64,000 nt of DNA from positions 249,805,741 through 249,869,740 of the forward strand of contig CM041465.1 in assembly GCA_023213395.1 (NCBI GenBank). Reading direction: 5' to 3'. Source of the DNA: Cycas panzhihuaensis (lineage: Eukaryota > Cycadophyta). A program made the position numbers and the translations under genes. The notes beneath the pieces are model-generated. The model did not search any database. It was not told where the DNA came from and saw only the letters and a program-made list of their open reading frames with translations. This document shows, piece by piece, positions 49,481-63,230 of the stretch (its first letter is position 1; each line of letters begins with the position of its first letter).

Positions 49481-50560
49481 AAACCCTATGATACTAACTA
49501 ATTTGCATTATTTGAATATATTTTATCAGCTATATGATTCTAATGATAGTTTTATTTAATGTCTTGATCAAACTTGTGCATGATCATTAGGCAAGTGACT
49601 TTTCTTGAAATTGCATTCTAGATAGATAGAGTTCTAGATAAACATGGAAGAATTGGGACAAATTATTCATATATTGATGAACTTTTCTATGTTAATAATT
49701 GTTAAATATTCATAAGATTCTTTATTTACTACCAACACAATGAATGAAATAATAGATTACATATCCTCAACATCCCAATATTAAGAAATGTGATGTAACT
49801 AAAAGAGCCAAGATAACATTCACATAATCATCAATCATATATTTTGAGGATAACATAAGAGAAAAACCATTATCATACATATGACCCAATACAAAATATA
49901 TCTATGAATTTTAAAGGAAATAACTCAGTTACTAGCAAATCATTAGATAAATTTCATAATGGATTGAGAATAAAAGATGTTATTTTATTGACTTTTAAAG
50001 AATTGAATTACAATTATAGATCGTTATTATCATTATATAATCAAATAATTATATTGTTTAATTACAATGATGATTATGAGTAATGAACTACCTAAAAGAA
50101 TTTCCTAATACAAACTAATAGAATAAAGTCTTCTAACTATAGTGATGTCTTCAATAGTCAAATCTTGAGCTTGTCTATTGGCCATTGGGTCTATTAAGAA
50201 GTAGGATCTTTTTGCACAGGCACATGCAACCTATTAAGGAGAAAAGAAAGTAGATTAATAGATACTTGAAAGCATCCAGGGAGAAATCAAATAGGAACAA
50301 ACATAGGAAAAGGTGACAATACTCAACATATAATAATGGGATGATAATGAATAAAAGTAAAAGAGAAAAAGAAAAAAGTGTATATGCATTGGACACACTA
50401 TATATACCAATTGGAATCATAGCAGCTTTCTTTTCTTTCTCTCCTTTATCCTTTCCTCCTCATGACTTGTCATTATAAGTGAATCAATGTAATTAAAATA
50501 AAAGTAGCTATGATTGTAAAGAATCAATTAGACATTTCTTCAATTCTTTTAACCCTCCTA
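49481..50560. other. AT-rich sequence without a recognised feature
   Basis: If relic I were complete, RNase H and RT should lie here on the minus strand; I could not recognise them. An 81-codon minus-strand frame at 50,175-50,420 is hydrophobic but has no family resemblance. Confidence 0.45.
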
Positions 50561-52643
50561 TTTTTTAAAATTACTAATGGTGTGCATGGTTACTTGTCTT
50601 CTGCCAGAATATAAATATCCAAATTATTCATCCATGTCTTAATAATAGATTCTCTAGCCATTAATGCTAATACATTTACTTATTAGATATAGATAGATAC
50701 TTTTGATTATGACATTAATAAATAATTTTCTATTATTTCTATGAAGTTGAACTTAGTGAAGATACATACATCTTCACTGCTATCTCCTTATGTAAAACTA
50801 AAATTAGGTGTAGATTTGATATTTCAATGACTCTTGCTAAATTGTACACCTATTCCTCAAGTGAACTAAACTTTTTATTTTGATGTTCTAATATAGTTTT
50901 TAAGTATGGCCTAATATGTTCTCTAATCCCACACTTTCTTAGTCCATTCCTCGACCTTATTCTTCATATCAAAAGTTACTAGTTGCATCAAATTTTCTAA
51001 CTTACCAACAACAAAATTCAAAATTTTCTATTTACTAATAATTTCATCCTTATTTAACATAGTTAGAGCTAAATATGAAACCATGAAAATAATTCTATTA
51101 TAAAATTATTTAGGGTGACCTCCAAATCTATGGCATTTTTGCCACTATTTTACCTCTATCCACCTTTGCATCTAGGATACCACTTTTGAATGAATAGCTT
51201 ATGAATTGAGTTGCCATTAGGTCCTTCTATAGTGAATTTATTTTGAAATTAGGCAAAAGCCCCATCTTGTTGTAGTTCTGTAGAGTATGTCATTAGTACT
51301 CTAGCAGCCAAAGTCTTTAATCTCTATACCCTTTTGTGGAGAAAGAAAATCCTTTTAAATAGTTTCCATAAATGAGGCCTTTTAAACTAATCTTCTTAAG
51401 AAAATTTATCCAAAAAAAAATCTAATTGACTATAATGTTCTTGTAGTAACTAATACACTTTTGAGTGCTTCATTCATTTTTCATTTTACACCCTTTTGAA
51501 ACTTATCTAGAAAATCCCTCCCAGGCCTCCTTAAGTTGGTTTAGCTTTTGTCTTAAAGTCAAATTCTATGCTCTTAATGATTTATTTTTCTACATCACTT
51601 ATTATAATTAAGTTTGCAAGTAAAGACTTTATCTTTTATTAACTAGCCAATCACAAATGCAAGTTAATAGATTCCATAGTTGTATCTTCTTTAGTTAACC
51701 ATGAAATCACTTTAACTTGTCTTTTCCTTTTAACAATAAAATTTTTAAAACTTTATCTTCTCTACTCCATTAATAAAATATTTCTTCAATAGTTGTGTTA
51801 AAGGATAAGACTTGAGCAAATGTTTGTATTAATTATTTATTCTTAATCTACTCAACAACCCAAGGATCAAGTTCTAACTCACATGCTTCTCTTCTATCTT
51901 ATCTTGAAGAGGAGTCAGCTAATCCTTCAAGTTATATGCTTAAAGTTTACCTTTCCTCTACCTACCCTTTTTCTTGAGGATGATGACCACTCTTTTCTTA
52001 TTGAGGTAACTACCTAATATCTCATTTATGTTGTTTATATTCTTTAAATTTTGTTATGGTTATCACCTCTTTCTTAATCTCTTCCCTTGGAATATTAATT
52101 AGAATAAGGGACTCCAACTTAGAAGCTTTAGCTCTAAGTAGTTCTTGCAAATGCTAACCTTTCTTAGATGTAATTTTTATAGGCTTATTAGCTTCTTAAT
52201 AAGTCTCTATTAATTGAATATCCAAGACTGACTATGTTGGAAGAATATTAGGAGGGACTTTAGATGAATTTTTCATTTTCTTGTATCCTCCTTATTCAAC
52301 TATTTTGCTTCTTCTTTTCTCCCTTCATGGCATCTCTTAATGGATTTATGCTTGGTTATTCTACTTCCTTCTCTAGAGGGCTTTCTAAGGTGATAAGCTC
52401 TAGCAAATATGGAATACTTGTAATTATACTTTCCCTAGAATTAAAAATTAGTTGAATTCTATAAATTTTATCCTCATCCTCTTGGTTTTTATAAACCTTA
52501 AAATTGTCTACTTGGCATGGGGTTATAGTCATCTTAATATTATTTATATATCTTTCCATAAATCCATTAAGACCATAATACCTCAATAGTGTTTTCTTCA
52601 ATCTACATTCTTCTAAAGGTAAGCTTACCTGGTGTACTTCCAC
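50560..52643 (-). pseudogene. Unidentified decayed coding region M
   Basis: On the minus strand long coding-like segments alternate with single stops. The clearest is 52,643-52,356, open for 95 codons with LPLEECRLKKTLLRYYGLNG and YRIQLIFNSRESIITSIPYL. Further on, a LKTLAARVLMTYSTELQQDG segment near 51,320, FTIEGPNGNSIHKLFIQ near 51,245 and KKFSSLEE.VYNLARVIEIS near 50,880 look like protein. I recognise no known domain. It could be a Gag or accessory ORF of the element that includes relic I, about 1 kb downstream on the same strand, or an independent repeat. Confidence 0.4.
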
Positions 52644-52659
52644 CTATCATTAGACTTTC

Positions 52660-53540
52660 CAAAGCCAAATTGTACTATTTCTAAACTGATAAGGTATCTT
52701 TCTAAACGAATGCAACTAGGCAATGCATGTCTTCTTAAAATAGAGCAAGACAAAAGTTTTCCTTTGAAATGAAACTAAAATCAATCAATGATTCTTCCAA
52801 ATGATTTATATAAATCTTAAAGGTAAAGGTCTAAAATGAGCCAAAGATAATTTGAGAAATATATATACTATCTTTCAAATGAATGCCTTCATAAATCAAT
52901 GAAAAATATCTTGATAATAAAGGAAAATATATCATTCAAGTTGGATTCAAGAATACTATTTGCAAGATAACTTTCATTCAAATAAACTTTGAGAAAAATG
53001 AAGTGCTTTGAATGCTTATATACAATAGAATGCACCTTGAAAATGCTTTGAAAGCCTGAAATAAAGCCAAATAAACCTTCACTATATAGATGAAATCATT
53101 AAGAGTAAATATAATCTCTTTTAAATCAAAGAAATATGCATATATACTTGAAATATGCTTATGGAATAAACCTTAAATGAATGCCTTAAAATAGATAATA
53201 ATTGACCTAAAATAAGTAATAAATAAGATTTAGCAGGGCTTTGAATCAAATTTATAAGATAAAACATAAAATGAAAGTTTAAAAGTAGAGTTGTAAGGTG
53301 TTAGAATTCACCAATTTGATGATTTTGATACAAAAGAGGGCTCCTTCACCTTGAGAGGCCAAAATAGAGCTATATGGCTGCAAAACAATAATTGTAAGCC
53401 TCTAAAAACAATCAAAATCTATAATCAACTAATCTCTAGTTCAATATTAAAGAAATATGTTGAATTTGAGTGAAAATTTTGCTTTAAATATTTAAGGATG
53501 TTTCCAACTAGGACCAAATCAGAGCTTTAGTTTTAATAGC
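52660..53540. other. AT-rich sequence without a recognised feature
   Basis: A-rich on the plus strand. No motif or repeat pair recognised; the missing distal LTR of element L would be expected near here but was not found. Confidence 0.4.
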
Positions 53541-53544
53541 TTTA

Positions 53545-53764
53545 AAGACCTACAAAATAGTGTCAAATCATGATAAAACCTATTCCAATATATAGAGCAT
53601 TAAAAGATATTTCTGGCGAATCCAACCATTCAGAAAATGAAGTTCTAGAACTCAAGATATTGCTGAAAATGTACATGAACCTCTTTATGATAATAAAATA
53701 AGAAGAGGGGGTGATAAGCCCCTTAACCCATAAGCCCAGGTCACCTAGGGGGTCAATATGACCG
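53545..53764 (-). repeat. Shared leader module, copy in element L
   Basis: On the minus strand GGTCATATTG, CTAGGTGACCTGGGCTTA and then TTTTATCATGATTTGACAC occur in the order seen in C (GGTCATATGG, TTAGGTGACCAGGGGCTAA, TTTTTATCATAACTCGTCAC). Confidence 0.6.
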
Positions 53765-53883
53765 ACTGTTAGAGGCCCATGGGGGCTAGTGAAATCCAAA
53801 TTATATAGAATATAGTTAATTTCTTTAAAAACTAAAATTATAAAAAATAACTTATAATGAATTTAAGTGTGCACTTAATATAA

Positions 53884-53935
53884 GGTCACATGGACTAAAA
53901 ATGACCAGGGGTTAAAGTTGAAGGGGGCTAAGGTT
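53884..53935 (+). repeat. Short direct-strand match to the shared module
   Basis: GGTCACATGG and ATGACCAGGGGTTAA resemble the module start on the plus strand, about 120 bases from the minus-strand copy, so the two form an imperfect inverted pair. Confidence 0.45.
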
Positions 53936-55037
<1,102 letters not shown>

Positions 55038-55988
55038 CTTAAATAAACAAAAAAAATATAACTTGTCAAACCTATGCTTGGAGGATGATGTACGACAAGC
55101 TCAATCTCATCACAGGAGTAGCAGATCATGATGAAACTTGAAGGAGAGTTGGATCTTCTAGATACCAAGGCACCTCTCAAGTTTTATTAAAAATTGATTA
55201 CCACTAGTTGAGAATGAAGCAACGAAAGGTATGGAGATTGTGGAGGGTGCATGAAGTGTGTTGAGGCTATATGGCTCATAGAGGGTTCGAAAATGCTTGA
55301 GATAGATTCGTTTAACTCCTATCAGACCTGCACCACTATCACAGAAGAAAACAAATGAAAAATAAAGCCAAAATAAGTAAATGAGAAGAGGGGCAGTGGG
55401 GTTTCATTACCAAAATGAGTAGACAAGCTTCTGGGAGGGAGATCTCTTCTTAGGAGCGATGAAAAATGAAATCGTTGAATCTGGTATAGAACTAACTCAA
55501 AAGGCATCGAAATGAATAGTCACTTGATATGGTTTTGATCATTATGGAGAGCACAGTAGACTATAGAAATATAAGTTCCTTGCAAAACCTTAAAATTTTA
55601 GTAAAAAATAATTGAAATCATAGAAAATATTAGTTGCAATACTAATATAATGGCTCCAAATGATTGTTGGGTTGATTATACCTACAAACTCTACACATAT
55701 CTAAGAAAAAATAGATTATATTAAGCATATAAATAAAAAATAATCAAACTTTTTTAAAAAATAATATAAAAACTATTAATAAGCTTTATAAAGATTAAAT
55801 AAAAACTCAATATAATACTTGTCATGAGTATTTTGATAGATATCCTTTTCAAAACTTAATAGATCTTTTCTTTGATGCCGAATAAAGCCAAATGATGGAG
55901 CTTTGATTATAGTCCAAGATCTAAAATGTTAAATAAAACCAAGTAGGCCAAGATCAAGAAGCTCTGAAGAAAAATATAGCTAAGATCT
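55038..55988. other. Leader of element L next to its primer-binding site
   Basis: No protein motif recognised on either strand. Confidence 0.4.
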
Positions 55989-56001
55989 AGCTCTAATACC
56001 A
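55989..56001 (-). other. Primer-binding site of element L
   Basis: Minus-strand TGGTATTAGAGCT differs by one base in the first twelve from the initiator methionine tRNA site. It fixes L's orientation. Confidence 0.8.
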
Positions 56002-56003
56002 AA

Positions 56004-56344
56004 TGTTGAAGTATGGAGAATAGAGCAGAGAAAGTGAATATACAAATCAAACTAGTATTCAAACCATATTGAGAGTGCACATTTAAAAGATCATTATATT
56101 AAGCCATCTTTGAAGAGTACATCCAACAATGAACACTAGGGTTTAGAACCCAATAAAATATATACTTGGGAGGAAGGAAGGAACCCTCCTCAATCTCTAA
56201 ATTTAAAATAATATAAAATAATAACAAAGCATTATAATAATAACAATGCATAATAAAATAACATTACCTTAACTTACCATGAAGATGTGTGCACTTCACA
56301 TGTTCCCAATGGTGGGAGTTAGGTAAGGAACATTAACCCCAACA
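56004..56344 (-). repeat. 5' LTR of element L
   Basis: 341 bp with TGTTG...CAACA ends in the correct place relative to the primer-binding site. GAGCT at 56,345-56,349 is the predicted TSD but its partner was not found. Confidence 0.65.
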
Positions 56345-57130
56345 GAGCTACTAGAGGGTTTACCACCAAAGAGAAACATATAGCATCAAATTAACTTGAT
56401 TCCAAGATTTACACTACCAAATTAAGTTGCATATAAGCTAAGCCCTAAAGAAAATGAAGAATTAAACTAATATGTTAGTGAATTAATAAACAAATGGATG
56501 GTAAGAGAAAGTATGAGCCTATGTGCAACTCTTTATTTTATAAATCCAAAGAAATATGGTTCTTGGAGCATGTGTATCAATTATACGTCAATCGATAGAA
56601 TCATAATTAGGTACAAGTTATTGATTCCTTAAATACATGACATGTTACATATTTTGGTAAGCATGTCCTATTTCACTAAAATTAACTTGAGAAGTAGTTA
56701 TTATTAGATTTAGATTTAGGAGGGGAAGAAATATAAGATAACCTTCAAAATAATAAATGGGTTTTATAAATGGCATATTGTTCCATTTAGGATGTCATAT
56801 GGCATGATTATATTCATGAGGCTAATAGACACCATCTGCAACCATATATTAGTAAGTTTGTAGTTGTCTATTTTGATTGTATTTTAATATATAGTAAAGC
56901 TAAGGAGGAGTATTTACTACACTTAAGGATGGTGTTAGATATATTAAGGGCATAGAAGTTGTATGTGAACTTAAAGAAATGCAAGTTTATATAGAGTAGT
57001 TTAGTATTTTTAGGATTCATAATCCTATGATAGGCTACATATGGATGAGGAGAAAATTAGAGCCATTGTTGAATAGACTACACTTATGAATGTAATAGAG
57101 ATGAAGAACTTCCATGGCTTAGTTATATTT
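56345..57130 (+). pseudogene. Reverse transcriptase of gypsy chromovirus J
   Basis: Starts in the spacer before RT (PPKRNI near 56,361). SPKENEELN near 56,440, VSELINKWMVRES near 56,477, MCINYTSIDRI near 56,570, YFTKINLRSSYY near 56,670, ITFKIINGFYKWHIVPFRMS near 56,740, and VVVYFDCILIY near 56,865 with the second active-site Asp lost. EEKIRAIVE near 57,050 ends the palm/thumb. Many TAG/TAA codons. Upstream gag and protease of J are cut off by L. Confidence 0.82.
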
Positions 57131-57600
57131 TATAAGAAGTTCATTAAAAATTTTAGTGGTATGATTTCTCCTTTGATAAATTGTACTAAGGGAAAGGAGT
57201 TTTCTTGGAATAAGGTAGCAAAGTAGAACTTCAAACTAATAAAGAAAAAGGTGATAGAGGAGAATGCATTGACATCCCATGTGGCTCTTAGAGTTGTGTT
57301 AACTTAAAAATGAAGGTTAATAGCATATTACATTGAGAAGTTAAATGAGGTAAGGAAGAAGCATTCTACCTATGACATATAATTCTATGTTATTATATAG
57401 TCACTTAGGCATTGGCAGCATTATCTTGTGCCTAAGGAGTTTATCTTATTTACAAGCCATCAGGCATTAAACTATATAAACATATAAAAAAGTTGAATAT
57501 TAGGCATGCAAAGTGGGTATCATATTTGTAGGGATTTACTTTCATCTGAAGCATAAATCAAAAAAGTAAAATCAAGTTGTTAATGTATTGAGTAGAATGG
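57130..57600 (+). pseudogene. RNase H of gypsy J
   Basis: FYKKFIKNFSGMISPLIN near 57,129 is the connection segment. FSWNKVAK near 57,202 and a RKKHSTYDI segment near 57,355 are RNase H blocks, and a HYLVPKEFILFTSHQALNYI segment near 57,422 is the end, with the last Asp changed to Ser. Stops interrupt all segments. Confidence 0.75.
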
Positions 57601-57619
57601 TAGTATTATTAATCACTAT

Positions 57620-58800
57620 GATAAGTGAAATGGTTAAATTTAATGCTTTCAAAGATTTATATGATATTAATCCAAAATTTGGCCAAGTTATACAAGATTA
57701 CAAGAATCCCTTATGGGTTTGAGTATAATGACTATTTTATGTAGGACGGATACTTATTTGAAGGAAAACAATTATGAATTATCATTAGGTCCATGAGAGA
57801 CAATATTATGAGGGAATTATATAGTGGAGAACTTGGGAGGCACTTTGGTAGGAATTAGATCATAACTTTAATAGAGAAAAAGTATTTTTGGCTAAAGATG
57901 AAATAAGATATTGCAAAATATATAATGAGGTGCATGATTTATCAAGTGGCTAAAGGGCATGCAAATAATATTGGACTATATATGCCAATACTAATGCTAT
58001 AAGGGTCATGGACAAATTTGAGCATGGATTTTATATTAAATTTTCTAAACACCCAACAAGGTAATGACTCTATATTTGTTGTTGTAAATAGGTTTCCAAA
58101 AATGGTCCATTTTATTAAATATAAAATGGCTAGTGATGCAATAAGAATAGTAGATTTATTTTTCAAGGAGATTGTTAGGTTGCATGGGGTATCGAAGACT
58201 ATTACTTTGATTAGAGATACTAAATTTCTAAGTCATTTCTAGAAAATATTATAGAAGAAATTGAGGACAATGCTATAATTTGGTAGCAAGTACCATCTAC
58301 AAATTGATGGGCATATAAAGGTGGTAAATAGAAGTTTGGGAAACCTATCGAGATATATCATTAGAGAGAAACCCAAGTAATGGGACCTAGCATTAGCACA
58401 GGTTGAATTTGCCTATAACAACTCTATAAATAGATCTATATATAAGTCACCATTTTAGATTGTATATGGATGGAATCATAAGGAGGTGTTGGATTTAGCC
58501 CAATTACCCATTAGTAATAGGATAAATGACAATGTAAAAGCCTTTGCAAAACACATGGAGTAAGTGCATGATGAAGTGAGGAGAAAAATTATAGGATAGT
58601 AATGATAAATATAAGGCGATGATAGATCTCAGTAAGAGAAATAATGTATTTACAAAAGAAAATATAGTGATGGTGTACTAGAGGAAGGATAAATTTCCTC
58701 AAGGTATAGCTAAAATGTAAGAAGATAAGTCCCTATAGAATTGTGAATAAAATTAATGACAATGCTTATGAGGTAAATCTACCCCATAATTTTGATAGTT
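57620..58800 (+). pseudogene. Integrase of gypsy J
   Basis: H2C2 traces near 57,830-57,960 (GRHFGRN-like, then MRCMIYQVAKGHA). The core shows SMDFILNFLNTQQGNDSIFVVV near 58,020-58,090 with the first Asp, FPKMVHFIKYK near 58,094, LIRDTKFLSHF near 58,208 with the second, and an IDGHIKVVNRSLGN segment near 58,303, where the Glu appears as Lys. The uninterrupted piece is 58,018-58,242. The C-terminal region near 58,640-58,830 includes FTKENIVMVY and LPMFNVFYLYAFYEGDDKVED. Confidence 0.8.
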
Positions 58801-58819
58801 TACCTATGTTTAATGTTTT

Positions 58820-59116
58820 TTATTTGTATGCTTTCTATGAAGGAGATGACAAGGTAGAAGATGAGGCAAAAGGGGTGAATTAGAGGCAACAAATACTAAG
58901 GAAGAAGAGGAAGAGATTTAATAGGTTCTAAATAAAAAAAATAGTTCATACAAAATAAGTTAGTTATGATAGATATTTAGTTCAATGGAAAGGGCTACAG
59001 TAGGAGCATAATACTTTAATTTCTGAAAGTGAATTAAAGAAACACATCATGGACAAGTGGCAAAAGTTCTAGCATAATGACTCATAAGAGGTAAGTTCTT
59101 TTCAAGTAGGGGAGGA
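58820..59116 (+). pseudogene. Chromodomain relic and polyprotein end of gypsy J
   Basis: DRYLVQWKGLQ, a stop, then EHNTLISESELKKH near 58,972-59,045 matches a chromodomain (YLVKWKG...W...L type). The purine-rich GTAGGGGAGGA follows and abuts the LTR start TGATACAAG. Confidence 0.75.
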
Positions 59117-60110
59117 TGATACAAGATCATTTACAAATTCCAAATTTAAAGGGTTAAGTTGCTGAGATTATAAATTTTGATCCAGGTGTTTGTTTTGGCC
59201 CTTTTTTTTAATGTAGATCTTTGAAAAGTGCATATTGTGGTAATGCATTTTATCAATTATGACACTATTTTCAAAAATGTTAAGGCTATCCAAGATTATC
59301 TAATAACTGAAAACTAAATTTTATGATTATCTATTACTTTTGTAAGATTTTAAGGGTATTATTTTTCTTAGTTAAGGTATTAGTTCTACTTTACTAATGT
59401 TTTTGTGGGACCCATAACATGTTTAACTACCCATGGGTTAGTTAGTTTTTATATAATTTGGGGATACTTTATTTTCTTCACATGCATGTGTTATGGAAGG
59501 AATCATTACGTAATCAATATTCTTTTATTTAGTAGATAAATTAATTTGACCCTTTTTTAAGTTATTTCTATTCATATGGCCACTTCTAAATAGTCGAGAA
59601 TTTAAGTTCATTTTGGGAAATATCTTTAAAAATTAAAAGCCATACCCCTAGGAAAGAGAAAAAGATGAAGCTCCTTTTACCGATATGACCACAAGTTTGA
59701 GAGGGTAGAATTGAAATTATATCAATTTAAATTAAGTTGGGGTAAACTTGAATATATTTGTAATGTAATTTAATTAAAACCAATTTTAGAAAAATTTAAT
59801 TATTTTGAAAAAAATGAAAACTAGTACTAGCACTTATTACACATTCTTTATTAAATTACATTTAAACTTCATGATTTTTTAAAAGTGTTTAAGTGTTATA
59901 TTCCTTAGCATAAACCATTATTTCTATAATTACTAATTTTTAATACATGGTTTTCTAGAGTTGTTATGTAAATAACAACTAGATAGGTGCCATGTGCAAG
60001 TTTTATTATTGCAAGGATCAAAAAGACTTGGTAGACTACCAAAAAAATGTGAACAATAATGAATAAAATTTTAATGGTATACCAAGAAAGAATTGAGAAG
60101 ATAAACACCT
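59117..60110 (+). repeat. 3' LTR of gypsy J and adjoining sequence (right end unknown)
   Basis: The LTR should begin TGATACAAGATC after the polypurine tract. It contains a gypsy-LTR-like CATGGGTTAGTTAG...TATATAATTTGGGG promoter-type region near 59,430-59,465. The matching 5' LTR was not found, so the end cannot be placed. Confidence 0.45.
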
Positions 60111-61080
60111 AACAATCCAAATAGAGAGAGAGAGAGAGAGAATGTCTATGGTTTTTTTTATTCAAAGTTAAAACTATGGCAAGTTAGCACCAATAACCTA
60201 AGCTTTGCTTCATATCTCCTCCATAATTTTTATGGGACATCTCTAAGTAGTGTCCTGCCTGCTAATATTTAATGACAAGGGGGCTATGTGAAGGATATAA
60301 GCATGATCTATGGTTGCTACACTGAAATAGGTTAGAAACAACTGTCAAATTCCCATTATAAGCTACCCAACAATATTCTATGCATATGTTCAAGGCTAGA
60401 GAATGAGAATGTAAGTTTAATAAGTTATTAGAGGGACTTCTACAAGATCTTTAAGAGTTTATACATTACCAAATCATTAGGAATCACTAAACGCCAACTA
60501 CCTAGGAGTTATTTATCTTATAGTAATATTTGAAGAATAATGTATAATGTATTAAAATAGTCAAAAGTAAACACAAGACTATATAATGGAAAACTAAATT
60601 GAATGCTTAATTTCTTCTACACAGAAAAGTTTGTATTTGAATTAATTGATCAATATATTTATGCATAGGTTTCAAAGGACATATGTGCTTGATTCCTTAA
60701 CACTTCTTCATAGATCATGGTCTTTCATATTTGTAACTATTTAATTTCCCATTATACATTATCATTAGCTTATTATTTATTAATATTAAGTAATTGGACT
60801 AACTTAGAGATGGATTATTAATGTTAGTTGTGGGGCCTATAACATTGGATTCCACCACAAATATATTGAGTGAAACAATTGGTAACTCATATTCTAATTT
60901 AACTTACCATGTAATAAAGGATTAAGTACACATACCCATAAGGAGATTGACAAAGACACACACACACATACATATATATATTATAGTTATGAGAGTGGTC
61001 ATAACATATAAAAATCATAGAGGTTATTACTAGAATAATGCCTATATTGGGGCTTATATATGCCTTAGGTTGATTACCCA
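60111..61080. other. AT-rich sequence with short microsatellites
   Basis: A (GA)n run at 60,123-60,141 and an (AC)n/(AT)n run at 60,956-60,981. No genes or repeat pair recognised. Confidence 0.5.
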
Positions 61081-61366
61081 CATTGGGATGATAAATTAGA
61101 TTGGTGGAAGTATCATGGCAGCATTATGTAAAATCCTAGATGTACTTAACCACACTATGTTAGATCATGGTAGCATTATATCTGGTGTTTGTTAATGCCA
61201 ATTGATAGTGGACTTTAAGTGGTGTACCACATCTTGCTCAAGTTTCGCTTATTCATTAATGGGGTCTAAAGACCCTGATGTTCATCAACACCACCACTCT
61301 CATGGGATTGATGGTTATCTCCTTCCTATATTCTCATTATGTTCCCTTTGTTCCCTCATTCTATCA
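61081..61366 (+). repeat. Right end of the 5' LTR of element K
   Basis: Inferred from the primer-binding site just downstream. Contains a perfect hairpin GGGTCT-AA-AGACCC at 61,262-61,275 and an imperfect duplication of ATCATGGTAGCATTAT near 61,111 and 61,165. The left end is unknown. Confidence 0.45.
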
Positions 61367-61368
61367 TT

Positions 61369-61381
61369 TGGTATCAAAGCA
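61369..61381 (+). other. Primer-binding site of element K
   Basis: TGGTATCAAAGCA is one base from the initiator methionine tRNA site. Confidence 0.75.
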
Positions 61382-63020
61382 CCATTCAGACATTTAAAGC
61401 CATCTACCTTATTTGTAAAAGCTAACGTCATGCATTAAGAGCCATTACTCAAGAGTTCAGAGCCACGCTTGAGAAGCCATCCAAGAAGGAGTTGTGAGGA
61501 GTTTATCACACACGTCATTAGTATACGTACATCCTTTGTTGATTTGGTTTATCATTTATATTATTTTTAGCTCTCATCTTTGTATTTTATCACTCATATT
61601 ATTTATTCATCTCGGTGCGTAAGTAATATTATTGTGCTTTAAGCCATAGTACTCCTATCACATTTGGTTAAAAGCCTACTACTCTATGTGTGGCAATCTA
61701 TTGGCTTATTTGTATCTATTGTTAGATGCTTTATTATTTATATTCATCAACATTAGAAAGTGTCTTTAAAACTATCATCTCATTGATATCTTTGCATCCC
61801 AACTTATTTATACATATGTGTTGCATGCATTCCCTACCCATTGTTCCTACACATCCTTGAGAAATCAAACATACACTATGGAGAAATAGGTAGTCATATT
61901 GAAGTTGTAACACTCATTACATTGTCATTGGATTGTCTGAGAATAGTGCTCTTATATATAGCAATTTGGATGCTATCATCAACTGACCTAGAAAGAGTTG
62001 TCCATGACTTTGAACAAAAAGTGTTTGTCACTCTTTGGGTAAGTTTCATCATACTCCATATACAAGCTACGTAATATTGGCACCCCTTAGTATTTACATC
62101 TCCAATCAATGGCTACATCTACGTCCCCTAAGCTTTGTTCGTCTATTATCTAGTTGCGCCTTCCATCTATCTTACTATAGACTTCATAGTATCTATGCAA
62201 TTCATGGATTTTAATGTAATATTCTAGTTTACATATCCTTAAGGTTTGTGTATTTCAAATACATAATTTTTGCATATAATTGCATCCTTTGTCATTAGAA
62301 AATATTTCCCTAAATATATCTAGATTTTATATTATACGACCTTAATATCTAGTGTGCCTTGTGACCTACATATCAGCCATCAAATTTACTCTTTACATCA
62401 CTTGTACTTTATAATATTTACGTAATATTTTGCATCCCTTTTTTTGGTCTATGTTGGAAAAAAGCCACAAAGAAGACGTGACTATATAAGCCACTAAGAA
62501 GGCATTTATGAGGCTCGTTAAAGAAACCTAATTAAGTCACCACTTATGAGTGATTTTTATTATGTAGTTGCATCTTCCTCATGTGAAATTGTTACCATTA
62601 ATCATTATGTTGGTGTTGCAGTAGTCCCTTTTCATTCATGAGCTTTTGCATCTAAAGATGCTTATGTATTCTCTTCATATTTATATTTCATATTTCTCTT
62701 TGAAACTTAGGTATTTTATAATCTTTTGATTGTGTCCTTCTATTGTTCATTTGACTGTATAAGCTCATTTGATCCATCTCTTTTTTTAATCTCCCATTTG
62801 CATATTAAATGTAACAACTTGTTCCTCTAATTTGTAGTTGCAATTTAGAGATGGCCATCATATATTTATTCAATCATATTTACTTTGTATGATAAACATA
62901 AAACTAAACCCAACACTCTATTTGTGTCTAGCATTCACTTTACATAAGCTACTGTACTATCCATTTAAAGATCTAACTAGTATAATTGCATGTAACTTTC
63001 ACACATTAGAGAGATTAACA
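61382..63020 (+). other. Leader of element K, first part
   Basis: About 1.6 kb between primer-binding site and shared module; no motif recognised in any frame. Confidence 0.45.
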
Positions 63021-63230
63021 AGTCACATTCAGTAATCAAGTGACCAAGAGATATTTTCAAAAGGGGCCAAGCCATTTTTCAAAAGGTTGTTTTAAAATCA
63101 ACACCTATTTCTTCTCTAGTAGCCATTATTATCACTAGTGAAGTTAGATTTCAATTCTATCAGATTTAACATGAAATATACTTTCACCTAAACAAAATGA
63201 GTGGTCACACTACCATATTTGGTTTATATT
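63021..63230 (+). repeat. Shared leader module, copy in element K
   Basis: AGTCACATTC, AAGTGACCAAGAG, GGGGCCAAGCC, then AAAATCAACACCTATTTCTT and GAGTGGTCACAC, in the order seen in C. Confidence 0.6.

Noticed and set aside
61202-61438. 78-codon frame as a possible host gene
   Set aside because: It overlaps the LTR end and primer-binding site of element K.
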